Assembly (NCBI RefSeq): GCF_016785085.1
Contig: NZ_JAENHO010000012.1
Coordinates: forward strand, 1-64,000
Reading direction: 5' to 3'
Source: Paractinoplanes lichenicola
Lineage (GTDB): Bacteria > Actinomycetota > Actinomycetes > Mycobacteriales > Micromonosporaceae
Length of the DNA: 64,000 nt
Shown here: piece by piece, positions 25,667 through 33,867 of the stretch
Numbering within the stretch: the first letter of the stretch is position 1
Layout: each line of letters starts with the position of its first letter
Notes under the pieces: model-generated
Databases searched by the model: none
Seen by the model: the letters and a program-made list of their open reading frames with translations, nothing else
Told to the model about the DNA's origin: nothing
Made by a program: the position numbers and the translations under genes

Positions 25667-26455
25667 TCAGGCGACTTTGAGTGAGCCGGCGTCGACGGAC
25701 CAGTTCGCGCCGATCGCGCTCGGCATCGTGGGCGAGGCGAGGAGCAGCACGGCACGGGCGATCTCGGCCGGGTCGATCAGGGTGCCGGTCAGCATGCCGA
25801 TCTGCGCGGGCACAGCGGCCAGGAACGTCTCGCGGTCGACGCCCATGGCCTGCGCGACCTTGGCCGGGTAGCTGTCGGCCGCCTCCATCAGGCTCGTGCG
25901 GGTTCCTGACGGCGTCACGACATTGACCCGTACGCCCTGGGCCGCGACCTTCTCGGCGAGCCCGCGCGAGAACGCGTTGAGGGCGGCCTTGGCCGTCGCG
26001 TACGGCAGCGGGGCCGCACCCGGCTTGCGGGAGCTGTCAGAACTGATGTTGACGACCGCCCCGCGCGCGGCGATCAGGGCGGGCAACGCGGCGCGGGTGG
26101 TGCCCACGGCCGCGTTCAGGTTGAGTGCGAACGTGTCGGCCCAGACGTCCTCCGCGCCCTCGAGCGGGTCGGCGAGCGCGCCGTCGGGGATCGAGCCGCC
26201 CCCGGCGTTGTTGACCAGCACGTCGAGGCGCGGATCGGCGGCCAGCACCGACTCGATCAGGCGGCGCGGGCCGTCCGGGGCCGCGAGGTCGGCGGCCACG
26301 AAGGTCGCTCCGGTGGCTTCGAGCTCCGGCGTGCTGCGGCGGGAGGCGGCGACGACCTCGGCGCCCTCCTCACGGAAGGCCCGGACGATCGCGAGGCCGA
26401 TGCCCCGGCTGGCCCCGGTGACCAGGACGCGTTTGCCGGCAAGGTGCAGATCCAT
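25667..26455 (-). CDS. Short-chain dehydrogenase/reductase
   Basis: The 262-residue SDR has TGASRGIG (13-20) for NAD(P), LVNNAGGG, an active-site Ser in VVNISSDSSR and YATAK with the catalytic Tyr/Lys. The start has GGAG 8 bases upstream. It is divergent from a TetR-type gene with operator-like repeats between, a common arrangement in which the regulator controls the enzyme. The substrate is unknown. Confidence 0.9.
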   Translation of the reverse strand: MDLHLAGKRVLVTGASRGIGLAIVRAFREEGAEVVAASRRSTPELEATGATFVAADLAAPDGPRRLIESVLAADPRLDVLVNNAGGGSIPDGALADPLEGAEDVWADTFALNLNAAVGTTRAALPALIAARGAVVNISSDSSRKPGAAPLPYATAKAALNAFSRGLAEKVAAQGVRVNVVTPSGTRTSLMEAADSYPAKVAQAMGVDRETFLAAVPAQIGMLTGTLIDPAEIARAVLLLASPTMPSAIGANWSVDAGSLKVA

Positions 26456-26506
26456 GGCGGAATCTCCGTTCGTTCGACTCCGTCCACTGGACCACGGTTG
26501 TCTAGG

Positions 26507-26538
26507 ATGAGTCAATAACTGAGTCAGCTCTGTCTCAT
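26507..26538. promoter_or_regulatory. Operator-like repeats between SDR and TetR genes
   Basis: ATGAGTCA (26507-26514) and TGTCTCAT (26531-26538) form an inverted repeat with one mismatch. A second TGAGTCA sits at 26520-26526, 12 bases after the first. The site lies in the 108-base gap between divergent starts, where a TetR protein would be expected to bind. Confidence 0.5.
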
Positions 26539-26563
26539 TTCCGGGCTGGGTAGGGTGATGACC

Positions 26564-27106
26564 ATGAGGGCCGACGCGGAACGCAGCACGATGCGCATCC
26601 TCGAGGCGGCCGAGACCGTTCTGGCGGCCGACCCGAACGCCCCCATGGAACGCATCGCCGATGCCGCCGGCCTGGCCCGGGCCACCGTCCACCGCCGCTT
26701 CCCCACCCGCAAGGTGCTGCTCGAGGCGCTGGTCGAGCAGGTCAACGAGCGCTACCTGCTGGCGCTCCAGCGGGCCCGGGTCGACGCCGCGCCCCCGGCG
26801 GTCGCCCTGCACCGCCTGACCGAGTCCCTGTTCGAGCTGAAGGTCAGCCACCGTTTCGGCATCCAGCTGACGGGCGACGTGCTGAGCCCCGCGGTCATCG
26901 AGCGGCTCGACCTGGTCTTCACCCGCTTGCATGCGGCGGGCGAGATCACCGCCGTACGCCCCCAGTGGTGCCGCCAGGTCTTCCGCGCCCTGGTCCACGA
27001 GGTCGACGAATTGCCGCCCGACGCTCCCGAACTGGGCCCGGCCGACAGCCCCGGCGCCCGCGCCGACTTGCTCGTGAGGACCCTGTTAGGGGCCCTGAAC
27101 GCCTGA
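26564..27106 (+). CDS. TetR-family transcriptional regulator
   Basis: The 180-residue protein has a TetR N-terminal helix-turn-helix (MERIADAAGLARATVHRRFPTRKVLLEALVEQ) followed by a helical ligand-binding domain. Three in-frame starts are close together (26555, 26558, 26564); the last has AGGG at the best spacing. It is divergent from the SDR gene and probably represses it and itself. The last 21 bases overlap the convergent acetyltransferase gene. Confidence 0.88.
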   Translation: MRADAERSTMRILEAAETVLAADPNAPMERIADAAGLARATVHRRFPTRKVLLEALVEQVNERYLLALQRARVDAAPPAVALHRLTESLFELKVSHRFGIQLTGDVLSPAVIERLDLVFTRLHAAGEITAVRPQWCRQVFRALVHEVDELPPDAPELGPADSPGARADLLVRTLLGALNA

Positions 27107-27565
27107 CCCGCTCCACCGCAGCTCGACCTCGTCGCCGGCTTCGTTCTCCCCTACCGGTACGCAGCCCAGCCGCTCGTACAGCTGCCGGGCGCGCGGGTTG
27201 TCCTTCTCGACGCCGATGAGCAGGGGCACGCTCTCGCGGCGGGCTCGGCTCTGCAGCTGCCGGACGATCGCCGTGCCGATGCCGCGGCCCTGCGCCGATG
27301 GCAGCAGCTGGATGCCGGCCAGCCGGAGGAAGCCGTCGCCGCGCACCACCCGCAGCCGGCCGATGGCCTCTCCGCCCTCGACGATGACGGAGACGTCGGC
27401 GAGGGTCTGGCGGCTCCAATCGGCGAAACCGGTGCGCCACTCCTGCTCGTCGGCCGGGGTCATCGCGGGCCAGCGGCCCTGATGCTTGGTGGCCGCCATG
27501 ACGATCTCGGCCAGCGTGACGGCGTCGTCCAAGGTGGCCGGTCGCAAGCTGAACATGGCGTCCAT
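27086..27565 (-). CDS. GNAT-family N-acetyltransferase
   Basis: The 159-residue protein shows the GNAT core: SLRPATLDDAVTLAEI at the N-terminus, LAGIQLLPSAQGRGIGTAIVRQL with the Q/RGxGxG/A acetyl-CoA loop, and VEKDNPRARQLYERLGC. The acceptor is unknown. Two in-frame ATGs (27565, 27556) are possible starts. It is divergent from a 52-residue membrane protein gene, 25 bases apart. Confidence 0.85.
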   Translation of the reverse strand: MDAMFSLRPATLDDAVTLAEIVMAATKHQGRWPAMTPADEQEWRTGFADWSRQTLADVSVIVEGGEAIGRLRVVRGDGFLRLAGIQLLPSAQGRGIGTAIVRQLQSRARRESVPLLIGVEKDNPRARQLYERLGCVPVGENEAGDEVELRWSGSGVQGP

Positions 27566-27590
27566 CTCACCACTGACCCATACTGCTGCC

Positions 27591-27749
27591 ATGCTCTACA
27601 TCCTCTTGATCTGTGCTGTGGTTGTGGGCCTGGCCGTGTTCGTCGGAAACCGGCTGGACCGTCGCCGGCCGCAGTCACGCGACGAGCAGGATGGCGACTT
27701 CAGCTCGGGCACCGACGCGAGCAAGTGGGCCGACGGCAGCTTCGAGTAA
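27591..27749 (+). CDS. Small single-pass membrane protein, 52 residues
   Basis: ATG opens a 52-codon frame: one hydrophobic segment (LYILLICAVVVGLAVFVG, residues 2-19), a basic stretch (NRLDRRRPQSRDEQ) and an acidic, Ser-rich tail (DFSSGTDASKWADGSFE). Codon use has strong G/C at third positions. There is no clear ribosome-binding site. Function unknown. Confidence 0.55.
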   Translation: MLYILLICAVVVGLAVFVGNRLDRRRPQSRDEQDGDFSSGTDASKWADGSFE

Positions 27750-27787
27750 CCCGCACCGACTCTGGTCGCACCACCGCGGGCGACCGA

Positions 27788-27901
27788 TGGGAGCGCTCCC
27801 CCTCCGATCTGGGCCCCGGCACGTCGGTGTAATGCAAACCACTGCAAACGGTTGCGCCGACTATTGACTTGTTTCTATTCTCGCTGAGGTAAGCGCTTTC
27901 C
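27788..27901. promoter_or_regulatory. CebR/LacI-type operator boxes and promoter of the pectate lyase gene
   Basis: TGGGAGCGCTCCCC (27788-27801) matches 13 of 14 bases of the CebR box TGGGAGCGCTCCCA known from Streptomyces cellulose regulation. TGCAAACGGTTGCG (27843-27856) and GGTAAGCGCTTTCC (27888-27901) are two more imperfect palindromes with a central CG, the LacI-family pattern. TTGACTTG followed by TCTATTCT lies between the last two and may be the promoter. Together they suggest carbohydrate-responsive repression. Confidence 0.6.
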
Positions 27902-28008
27902 TCCGACGAATCGCCGAGTCGGCGTGGGTGGCCGGCCCGCGGCACGAGCGGGTCCGAGACAACGGTTCGTAGTGGCGGCGCCCTGCTTGCGAAGGAGCGA
28001 GAACAGCC

Positions 28009-29559
28009 ATGAAACGTACAGCGAAACGCGCACTTGTGGCGCTGACGACGGGTGCCGTGGGTGCGGCCATCGTCGCCGTGCTACCCCTGCCTCAGGCGAG
28101 CGCGGCCGCGGTGGGCTCCGCGACCGGCTACGCGTCGAGCAACGGCGGCACGACCGGCGGCAACGGCGGCTCGACCGTACGTGCCACCACCGGGACCCAG
28201 ATCCACCAGGCCCTCTGCAGCCGGGCCAGCAGCAGCACCCCGATCACGATCGAGGTCTCCGGCACGATCAACCACGGCAACACGACCAAGGTCTCCGGCA
28301 GCAGCTGCAACACGGCCGCCGACAAGATCGAGCTGAAGGAGATCAGCAACGTCACGATCATCGGGGTCGGCAGCGGCGCCGTCTTCGACCAGCTGGGCAT
28401 CCACATCCGGGACTCCAGCAACATCATCATCCAGAACGTGACCGTGCGGAACGTCAAGAAGTCGGGCTCGCCCACCTCGAACGGCGGCGACGCGATCGGC
28501 ATGGAGAGCACGGTCCGCAACGTCTGGGTCGACCACGTCACGCTGGAGGCGTCGGGCGGCGAGTCCGAGGGCTACGACGGGTTGTTCGACATGAAGGACA
28601 ACACGCAGTACGTCACCCTGTCGTACAGCATCCTGCGCAACTCGGGCCGCGGCGGGCTGATCGGCTCGAGCGAGAGCGACACGTCGAACGGCTTCGTCAC
28701 GTTCCACCACAACTACTACTCGAACATCGATTCCCGTACGCCGTTGCTGCGCGGCGGCATCGCGCACATCTACAACAACTACTACTACAGCCTGAACGAA
28801 TCGGGCATCAACTCGCGGGCCGGCGCCCGGGCCAAGGTCGAGAACAACTACTTCCAGAACTCGAAGGACGTCCTCGGCACGTTCTACACCGACGCCGCCG
28901 GGACCTGGCAGACCGCGGGCAACATCCTCGACAACGTGACCTGGTCGGCCACGAGCAGCGACCACAAGCCGGCCGGCCCGAGCATGGCCTCCACGACGAC
29001 GGTGAGCGTGCCGTACTCGTACCGGCTGGACGGCGCCTCGTGCACCCCGGACGTCGTGCGCTCGACCGCGGGCGCCAACACCGGCATCCGTACGTCGACC
29101 GGCAGCTGCTCCACCACGGGCCCGTCGCCGACCACGCCGGCCCCGACCACTCCCGGCCCGACCACGCCGGCCCCCACCACCCCGCCGCCGACCCAGCCGA
29201 GCGGCACGAACCTGAGCCTGAGCGGCGGCGCCGACGGGTCGAGCAAGGCCAGCGGCACCAGCTACGGCAACGTCAAGGACGGCAGCCTGAGCACGTACTG
29301 GTCGCCCAGCGGCACGACGGGCAGCATCTCGATCAAGTGGAGCGCGGCCACGACGGTCGGGCGCATCAACATCCGCGAGGTGTCGTCGGCGGTCACCGCC
29401 TACCGGGTGATCAACGCTGACACCGGTGCGGTGCTCAAGACCGGGTCCGGCGCGGGCGTGATCAGCTTTACGCCTACGTCGCTCAAGAAGGTCACCTTCG
29501 AGATCACCGGTGCGAGCTCGGCGCCGCGGATCGCGGAGTTCGAGACCTACGCGAGCTGA
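28009..29559 (+). CDS. Secreted pectate lyase (PL1) with C-terminal carbohydrate-binding-like domain
   Basis: The 516-residue protein has a signal peptide (about 1-33), a PL1 beta-helix (about 40-350) and a Pro/Thr linker (about 370-400). A beta-sandwich of about 110 residues with discoidin-like features follows (DGSLSTYWSPSG, ISIKWSAATTVGRINI). PL1 landmarks are VRNVWVDHVTLEA, SYSILRNSGRGGLIGS and SRTPLLRGGIAHIYNNYY, the last holding the catalytic Arg region. It cleaves polygalacturonan by beta-elimination outside the cell. AAGGAG lies 13 bases before the ATG, a long spacing. A strong terminator follows. Confidence 0.92.
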   Translation: MKRTAKRALVALTTGAVGAAIVAVLPLPQASAAAVGSATGYASSNGGTTGGNGGSTVRATTGTQIHQALCSRASSSTPITIEVSGTINHGNTTKVSGSSCNTAADKIELKEISNVTIIGVGSGAVFDQLGIHIRDSSNIIIQNVTVRNVKKSGSPTSNGGDAIGMESTVRNVWVDHVTLEASGGESEGYDGLFDMKDNTQYVTLSYSILRNSGRGGLIGSSESDTSNGFVTFHHNYYSNIDSRTPLLRGGIAHIYNNYYYSLNESGINSRAGARAKVENNYFQNSKDVLGTFYTDAAGTWQTAGNILDNVTWSATSSDHKPAGPSMASTTTVSVPYSYRLDGASCTPDVVRSTAGANTGIRTSTGSCSTTGPSPTTPAPTTPGPTTPAPTTPPPTQPSGTNLSLSGGADGSSKASGTSYGNVKDGSLSTYWSPSGTTGSISIKWSAATTVGRINIREVSSAVTAYRVINADTGAVLKTGSGAGVISFTPTSLKKVTFEITGASSAPRIAEFETYAS

Positions 29560-29567
29560 GGCAACGG

Positions 29568-29600
29568 GGCCCCTCCGAGCTGACCGGCTCCGGAGGGGCC
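29568..29600 (+). terminator. Rho-independent-like hairpin after the pectate lyase gene
   Basis: GGCCCCTCCG (29568-29577) and CGGAGGGGCC (29591-29600) form a perfect 10-bp stem, 9 bases past the stop codon, without a T-run, as is common in high-GC actinobacteria. Confidence 0.75.
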
Positions 29601-29712
29601 TCGCTCTCAGGCACACTCGAACCCGCTCCGGACCAGCCCGTCAAGATCCCCCGCGAACAGGGCCCACCCCAACCGGGGGCCACCGCCCAAATCCCATTCT
29701 TGCGGAGGAGGG

Positions 29713-29758
29713 CGATCTTGGGGTGGGGGGCTGTGGACAACCCGGCAATGTGGATAAC
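29713..29758. repeat. Dispersed intergenic element with two DnaA-box-like sites, copy 1
   Basis: CGATCTT (29713), CTGTGGACA (29731) and TGTGGATAAC (29749) occur at exact 18-base intervals. TGTGGACAA and TGTGGATAA are the reverse complements of the DnaA boxes TTGTCCACA and TTATCCACA. A second copy with the same order and spacing lies at 37470-37515. The rest of the gap 29560-29795 holds no gene. Confidence 0.7.
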
Positions 29759-29795
29759 TCAACGATCTTCGGGGCGGGGGTCTACGGTGGGTCGG

Positions 29796-30221
29796 TCAGC
29801 GGCGCGCGACCGCTGCACGCAACAACTCCAAAGCGTTCAGATGCCCACCGATGCCGGCCCACACCACGGCGTTGCGGCCGTGGCCGCCGTCCTCGCGCCG
29901 GACGGGGTCGGCCCCGGCCGCCAGCAAGATCCGGACCACCTCGGCGTGGCCCCAGCACGCGGCCGCGCACAAAGGCAGCCCCTCGGAGCCGGAGCCGCTC
30001 TCGAGATTCGGGTCCGCCCCCGCCGCCACTAATGCCCGTACGTTGTCCGCCCTGTCCTGCACACTCGCCTGATACAGCGGCGTGGTGCCCTCGGCGTCCG
30101 GCGCGTTCGGGTCCGCGCCGGCGAGCAGGAGCGCCTCCACCTGGCGGGGCTCGCCCCAACCAGCCGCCTCCACGAGCCCGCGCTGCAGCTTCTTGCGCCG
30201 ACGCCGCTTCACCGCGACCAC
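29796..30221 (-). CDS. Ankyrin-repeat protein
   Basis: The 141-residue protein has three or four ankyrin repeats: GEPRQVEALLLAGADPNAPDAEGTTPLYQAS, RADNVRALVAAGADPN..., WGHAEVVRILLAAGADP and a last partial copy. A basic N-terminus (VAVKRRRRKKLQ) precedes them. It probably mediates protein-protein contact in the cytosol. The start is uncertain: GTG 30221 is used; GTG 30212 and ATG 30275 are in frame. Another ankyrin gene lies at 46636-47025. Confidence 0.8.
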   Translation of the reverse strand: MVAVKRRRRKKLQRGLVEAAGWGEPRQVEALLLAGADPNAPDAEGTTPLYQASVQDRADNVRALVAAGADPNLESGSGSEGLPLCAAACWGHAEVVRILLAAGADPVRREDGGHGRNAVVWAGIGGHLNALELLRAAVARR

Positions 30222-30322
30222 GCCCGGCCCCACCCGATCATGCGGCCGATCCTGCCACTGACGGGCAACGCGCATAGGCATGCTCTGGGCGGGTATGCCG
30301 AGAATGACCTTAGGAGGCTGAC

Positions 30323-30502
30323 ATGACTGTTCGGGAACCGAACGCACAGCCCGAGTTCGAGCACCCGATCGATCTGACCGATCTGCCCGACCGGGGCGAG
30401 CGGCCCCAACCCGCCCGCGTCCCGGAGCACCACCCGGACGACTCGGGGCTGCCGGGCGACGTGCCCGGGCCGAACAGCCCCGACACCCCGCGCCGCGAGT
30501 GA
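30323..30502 (+). CDS. Small acidic Pro-rich protein, 59 residues
   Basis: ATG is preceded by a perfect AGGAGG at 6-base spacing. The 59-codon product (MTVREPNAQPEFEHPIDLTD..., ending SPDTPRRE) is hydrophilic, rich in Pro, Asp and Glu, and probably disordered. No family was recognised. The strong ribosome-binding site is the main support. It lies 16 bases before the convergent SPL gene. Confidence 0.55.
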   Translation: MTVREPNAQPEFEHPIDLTDLPDRGERPQPARVPEHHPDDSGLPGDVPGPNSPDTPRRE

Positions 30503-30518
30503 GCGGAGCGGGACGGGC

Positions 30519-31691
30519 TCAGGTCCAGTAGAGGATCCGGCAGGCGGGGAGCCGCGCGGCGATCGACGACTCGAACCATCCGCGCAGCTCGGCCATCACG
30601 TCCGGCGGGTAGACGTATTTGACCGCGCCGAACTTGCCGTGTTTGCGGCTGCGTGACTCCTCATCCATCTCCAACCGGGTGCGCGGATACCAGCCGAGCA
30701 GCACCTCCTTGCTGCCCGGGGTGAACCGGTGCGTGATGAGTTCGGCGGTCAGGTCCAGATCCGGCACGCCGTCGACCGCGGACGCCACGGCGTCCAGCAG
30801 CTCGCCGTAATGGTCCCGCCAGTCGTCCACCGGCATGATCGGCGCGATCGTCAGGCCCACGGGATAGCCGTCGAGCGCCAGCGTGCGCAGCGCCGCGAGC
30901 CGCTCCGCCAGCGGCGACGTCCCGCCCTCCATGCGCGTGGTGACGGGCAGGCAGTTCACCGACAACCGGACCCGCGTACGCCCGTGGTGCGCGAGCCCGG
31001 CGAAGGCGTCCACGTCCCCGAACTTGGTCGTCCAGCGCAACTGCACCGGCGCGTCCCAGGCCCCGAAGTGCTCGACCGCGCGGCGCCAGCTGCCGGTCAG
31101 GTGGTCCAGCGCGAGCGGGTCGGTGTAGCAGGACGCCTCAAAGGTGGTGCCCTCGTCGCGGCGGGCGGCCCGGCGGCTGGTGACCGTGCCCTGCCCCACG
31201 TAGTCGGCGAGCCCGTCGAGGATCTCGTCCAGGTCGGCGTAGACGCGGGTCACCGGCGGCCCCGACAGCGAGCCGGCCAGGTAGCAGTACTGGCAGTGGG
31301 CGGGGCAGCCCTCGGCCAGGTCGACGCGCCAGTCCGCGCTCGGGGCGATCGGCTGCAGCTTCCGGCGCGAGGGCGGGCTGACCACGATGGCCAGGGTCGA
31401 CTTGGCCCGGGCGTACGTCTGCCGGTCGTTCTCACCCCGGACGCCCGTGAGCCGGGCCGACTTGAGCCGCTCGACCTCGATGCCCAGTGAGGCGAGCCGC
31501 GCCATGATGCGAAGTCCGTGCGGATGGTCGTACGCGGGCGGGGTGGCCACTACGCGCTGCGGAGTCCAGCGGCGCACGGGCCGGGCGGGTGGCGCGACGC
31601 CGCTCAGGTCGTGCGTCCACACCTGCTCACCGCTGGCGCTGTGCGGCGCTTCGATCTCGTCGAGGGCCAGGGGGAGGTTCAGGTCGGTCAC
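30519..31691 (-). CDS. SPL-family radical SAM protein (spore photoproduct lyase-like)
   Basis: The 390-residue protein has the radical SAM cluster motif CxxxCxxC in DLAEGCPAHCQYCYLAGSLSGPP, the SPL-like VRLSVNCLPVTTRMEGGTSPLAERL and the C-terminal AVKYVYPPDVMAEL. The family binds a [4Fe-4S] cluster and SAM; in Bacillus the enzyme repairs spore photoproducts, but the actinobacterial homologues are uncharacterised. The GTG at 31691 (VTDLNLPL) is preferred; an ATG at 31736 overlaps the divergent gene. Confidence 0.82.
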   Translation of the reverse strand: MTDLNLPLALDEIEAPHSASGEQVWTHDLSGVAPPARPVRRWTPQRVVATPPAYDHPHGLRIMARLASLGIEVERLKSARLTGVRGENDRQTYARAKSTLAIVVSPPSRRKLQPIAPSADWRVDLAEGCPAHCQYCYLAGSLSGPPVTRVYADLDEILDGLADYVGQGTVTSRRAARRDEGTTFEASCYTDPLALDHLTGSWRRAVEHFGAWDAPVQLRWTTKFGDVDAFAGLAHHGRTRVRLSVNCLPVTTRMEGGTSPLAERLAALRTLALDGYPVGLTIAPIMPVDDWRDHYGELLDAVASAVDGVPDLDLTAELITHRFTPGSKEVLLGWYPRTRLEMDEESRSRKHGKFGAVKYVYPPDVMAELRGWFESSIAARLPACRILYWT

Positions 31692-31734
31692 CCTCGGCAG
31701 GTACCCCGGCCAGGCCGGATGTACCGTTCTGCCC

Positions 31735-32214
31735 ATGACGGCGATTCAAGAGATTCCGCTGAAGACCATCACCGGCGAGGACGCGACGCTCGGCGACTAC
31801 GCGGGGCAGGTGCTGCTGGTGGTGAACGTGGCCTCCAAGTGCGGTCTCACCCCGCAGTACGAGGGCCTGGAGAAGTTGCACGAGCAGCTCAGCGAGCAGG
31901 GCTTCGCGGTGCTGGGCTTCCCGGCCAACGACTTCGCGGGGCAGGAGCCCGGCACGGACGAGGAGATCGCCGAGTTCTGCCGCAGCACGTATTCGGTCCA
32001 GTTCCCGATGTTCTCGAAGATCTCGGTGCTCGGCGCCGACCGTCACCCGCTCTACGACGAGCTGGCCGGCGACCAGGACGTCCAGTGGAATTTCGAGAAG
32101 TTCCTGATCTCCCGTACGGGTGAGGTGGCGGCACGGTTCTCGCCGCGCGTCACGCCCGACGACGCCGAGCTGACCGCCGCGATCGACCGCGAGCTGGCCG
32201 CCCCGCGCCCGTAA
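31735..32214 (+). CDS. Glutathione peroxidase-family thiol peroxidase
   Basis: The 159-residue protein has the GPx motifs VNVASKCGLTPQYEGLEKL with active-site Cys36, FPANDFAGQEPG, and WNFEKFLI with the catalytic Trp/Asn. Actinobacteria usually lack glutathione, so thioredoxin or mycothiol is the likelier reductant. TACCGT lies 7 bases before the ATG with no ribosome-binding site, consistent with a leaderless transcript. A strong terminator follows. It is divergent from the SPL gene. Confidence 0.93.
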   Translation: MTAIQEIPLKTITGEDATLGDYAGQVLLVVNVASKCGLTPQYEGLEKLHEQLSEQGFAVLGFPANDFAGQEPGTDEEIAEFCRSTYSVQFPMFSKISVLGADRHPLYDELAGDQDVQWNFEKFLISRTGEVAARFSPRVTPDDAELTAAIDRELAAPRP

Positions 32215-32226
32215 AGCCCAAGCCAC

Positions 32227-32260
32227 CCGCAGGCCGCTGTCGTCGGACGGCGGCCTGCGG
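32227..32260 (+). terminator. Rho-independent-like hairpin after the peroxidase gene
   Basis: CCGCAGGCCGC (32227-32237) and GCGGCCTGCGG (32250-32260) form a perfect 11-bp stem with a 12-base loop, 12 bases after the stop codon. Confidence 0.8.
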
Positions 32261-32272
32261 CATGTCCACCCA

Positions 32273-32315
32273 TTGACAAGCGTGAAATCCATAGTTAACT
32301 TCTGTGAACGTTAAC
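32273..32315 (+). promoter_or_regulatory. Promoter and GTTAAC operator of the GH54 gene
   Basis: TTGACA (32273-32278), a 17-base spacer and TAACTT (32296-32301) form a good promoter. GTTAAC, itself palindromic, occurs at 32294-32299 over the -10 and again at 32310-32315, 16 bases apart, giving a larger symmetric site that could bind a repressor. Confidence 0.6.
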
Positions 32316-32364
32316 AGTGTGACCCGGGCTCCACGAAACTTCGCTTTTGAGCGAAAGGCGCATC

Positions 32365-33840
32365 ATGGGTATCCGATCCTCACGCTTGGCCAAACGAGCG
32401 GTCCTCGTCCTAGCGATCGTCGTCGCCCTGGCGGGCGCGGCCCCGGCCCACGCCGCGGGCGCCGGCCCGTGCGACATCTACGCCGGCGGCGGCACCCCCT
32501 GCGTGGCCGCCCACAGCACGACCCGCGCCCTCTTCGGCAGCTACAACGGCAGCCTCTACCAGGTACGCCGCTGGTCCGACGGCGCGACCTCGAACATCGG
32601 CCTGCTCAGCGCGGGCGGTTACGCGAACGCCGCCCAGCAGGACTCGTTCTGCTCGGGCACCTACTGCACGATCGTGCGCATCTATGACCAGACCGCCCGG
32701 CACAACGACCTGACGATCGCCCCCGGCGGCGGCGCCAACCCGACCGCCGACCAGGGCGCGAACGCCGCCGCGCTGCCCGTGACGGCGGGCGGGCACAAGG
32801 TCTACGGCGTCTACATCTCGGCCGGCAACGGCTATCGCAACAACGCGACCAACGGCGTCGCCACCGGCAGCCAGCCCGAGGGCATGTACATGGTCACCGA
32901 GGGCACGCACGTGAACGACCGCTGCTGCTTCGACTACGGCAACGCCGAGACCAACAACATGGACACCGGCAACGGCGACATGGACGCGATCTATTTCGGC
33001 AACCTGTGCTGGTTCTCGCCCTGCTCGGCCGGGCCGCGGGTGGCCGCCGACCTCGAGAACGGGCTCTTCGCGGGCGGTAACGGCTCGTGGACAGCGAACA
33101 CCGGACGCAACAGCGCCTTCGTCACCGCCGTCCTGAAGAACAACGGCACTTCCACGTACGCCATCAAGGACGGCAACGCGCAGTCGGGCGGGCTCGCCAC
33201 GCGGTACAACGGGTCGCTGCCCACGCAGTCGGGCTACAACCCGATGACCAAGCAGGGCGCGATCATCCTGGGCATCGGCGGCGACAACAGCAACGGCTCG
33301 GTCGGGTCGTTCTTCGAGGGCGTCATGACCAGCGGGTATCCGAGCGACGCGACGGAGAACTCGGTGCAGGCCAACATCGTCGCCGTGGGTTACGGCAAGA
33401 GCGTCACGTTCCCGGCGAACGGCGCGACGTACCGCCTCACCAACCTGGCGGCCGGCAAGGTGCTCGACGCGGTGAACTGCGGCACCGCGAACGGCACGGG
33501 CGTACAGGTGTGGCAGTCGCTCGGGAACACCTGCCAGCAGTGGCGGTTCAACTCCGTGGGCGCCAACAAGTGGACGATCACCAATGTGAACTCGGGCAAG
33601 GTGCTCGACGCGGTGAACTGCGGGCTCGCGCTGGGCACGGCGGTCAACCTGTGGCAGCCGCTGGGCAACACCTGCCAGCAGTGGGCGGTCATCCCGGCCG
33701 GCAACGGGCGCTACGAGCTCGTCGTCGAGAACAGCGGCATGGTGCTCGACGACCAGAACTGCGGCACCGCGAACGGCACGAAGGCCCAGCTCTGGATGTG
33801 GCTCAACAACACGTGCCAGCTGTGGGCGATCGCGCCCTGA
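32365..33840 (+). CDS. abfB: Secreted GH54 alpha-L-arabinofuranosidase with ricin-type lectin domain
   Basis: The 491-residue protein has a signal peptide (about 1-31), a GH54/AbfB catalytic domain (about 33-355) and a ricin-B (CBM13) domain (about 360-491) with three CxxG...QxW repeats. In fungal GH54 the nucleophile Glu lies in CCFDYGNAE, present here as DRCCFDYGNAET (Glu195), and the acid Asp matches GIGGDNSNG (Asp307). GH54 usually carries CBM42, so the ricin domain is a swap. It should release arabinose from arabinan or arabinoxylan. AAAGG precedes the ATG. Confidence 0.92.
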   Translation: MGIRSSRLAKRAVLVLAIVVALAGAAPAHAAGAGPCDIYAGGGTPCVAAHSTTRALFGSYNGSLYQVRRWSDGATSNIGLLSAGGYANAAQQDSFCSGTYCTIVRIYDQTARHNDLTIAPGGGANPTADQGANAAALPVTAGGHKVYGVYISAGNGYRNNATNGVATGSQPEGMYMVTEGTHVNDRCCFDYGNAETNNMDTGNGDMDAIYFGNLCWFSPCSAGPRVAADLENGLFAGGNGSWTANTGRNSAFVTAVLKNNGTSTYAIKDGNAQSGGLATRYNGSLPTQSGYNPMTKQGAIILGIGGDNSNGSVGSFFEGVMTSGYPSDATENSVQANIVAVGYGKSVTFPANGATYRLTNLAAGKVLDAVNCGTANGTGVQVWQSLGNTCQQWRFNSVGANKWTITNVNSGKVLDAVNCGLALGTAVNLWQPLGNTCQQWAVIPAGNGRYELVVENSGMVLDDQNCGTANGTKAQLWMWLNNTCQLWAIAP

Positions 33841-33867
33841 CATTCAAATAAAGGTAGCGTCGGGGAG

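Noticed and set aside
29713..29758. Chromosomal replication origin
   Set aside because: Only two DnaA-box-like sites, no dnaA/dnaN neighbours and no A+T-rich unwinding region.
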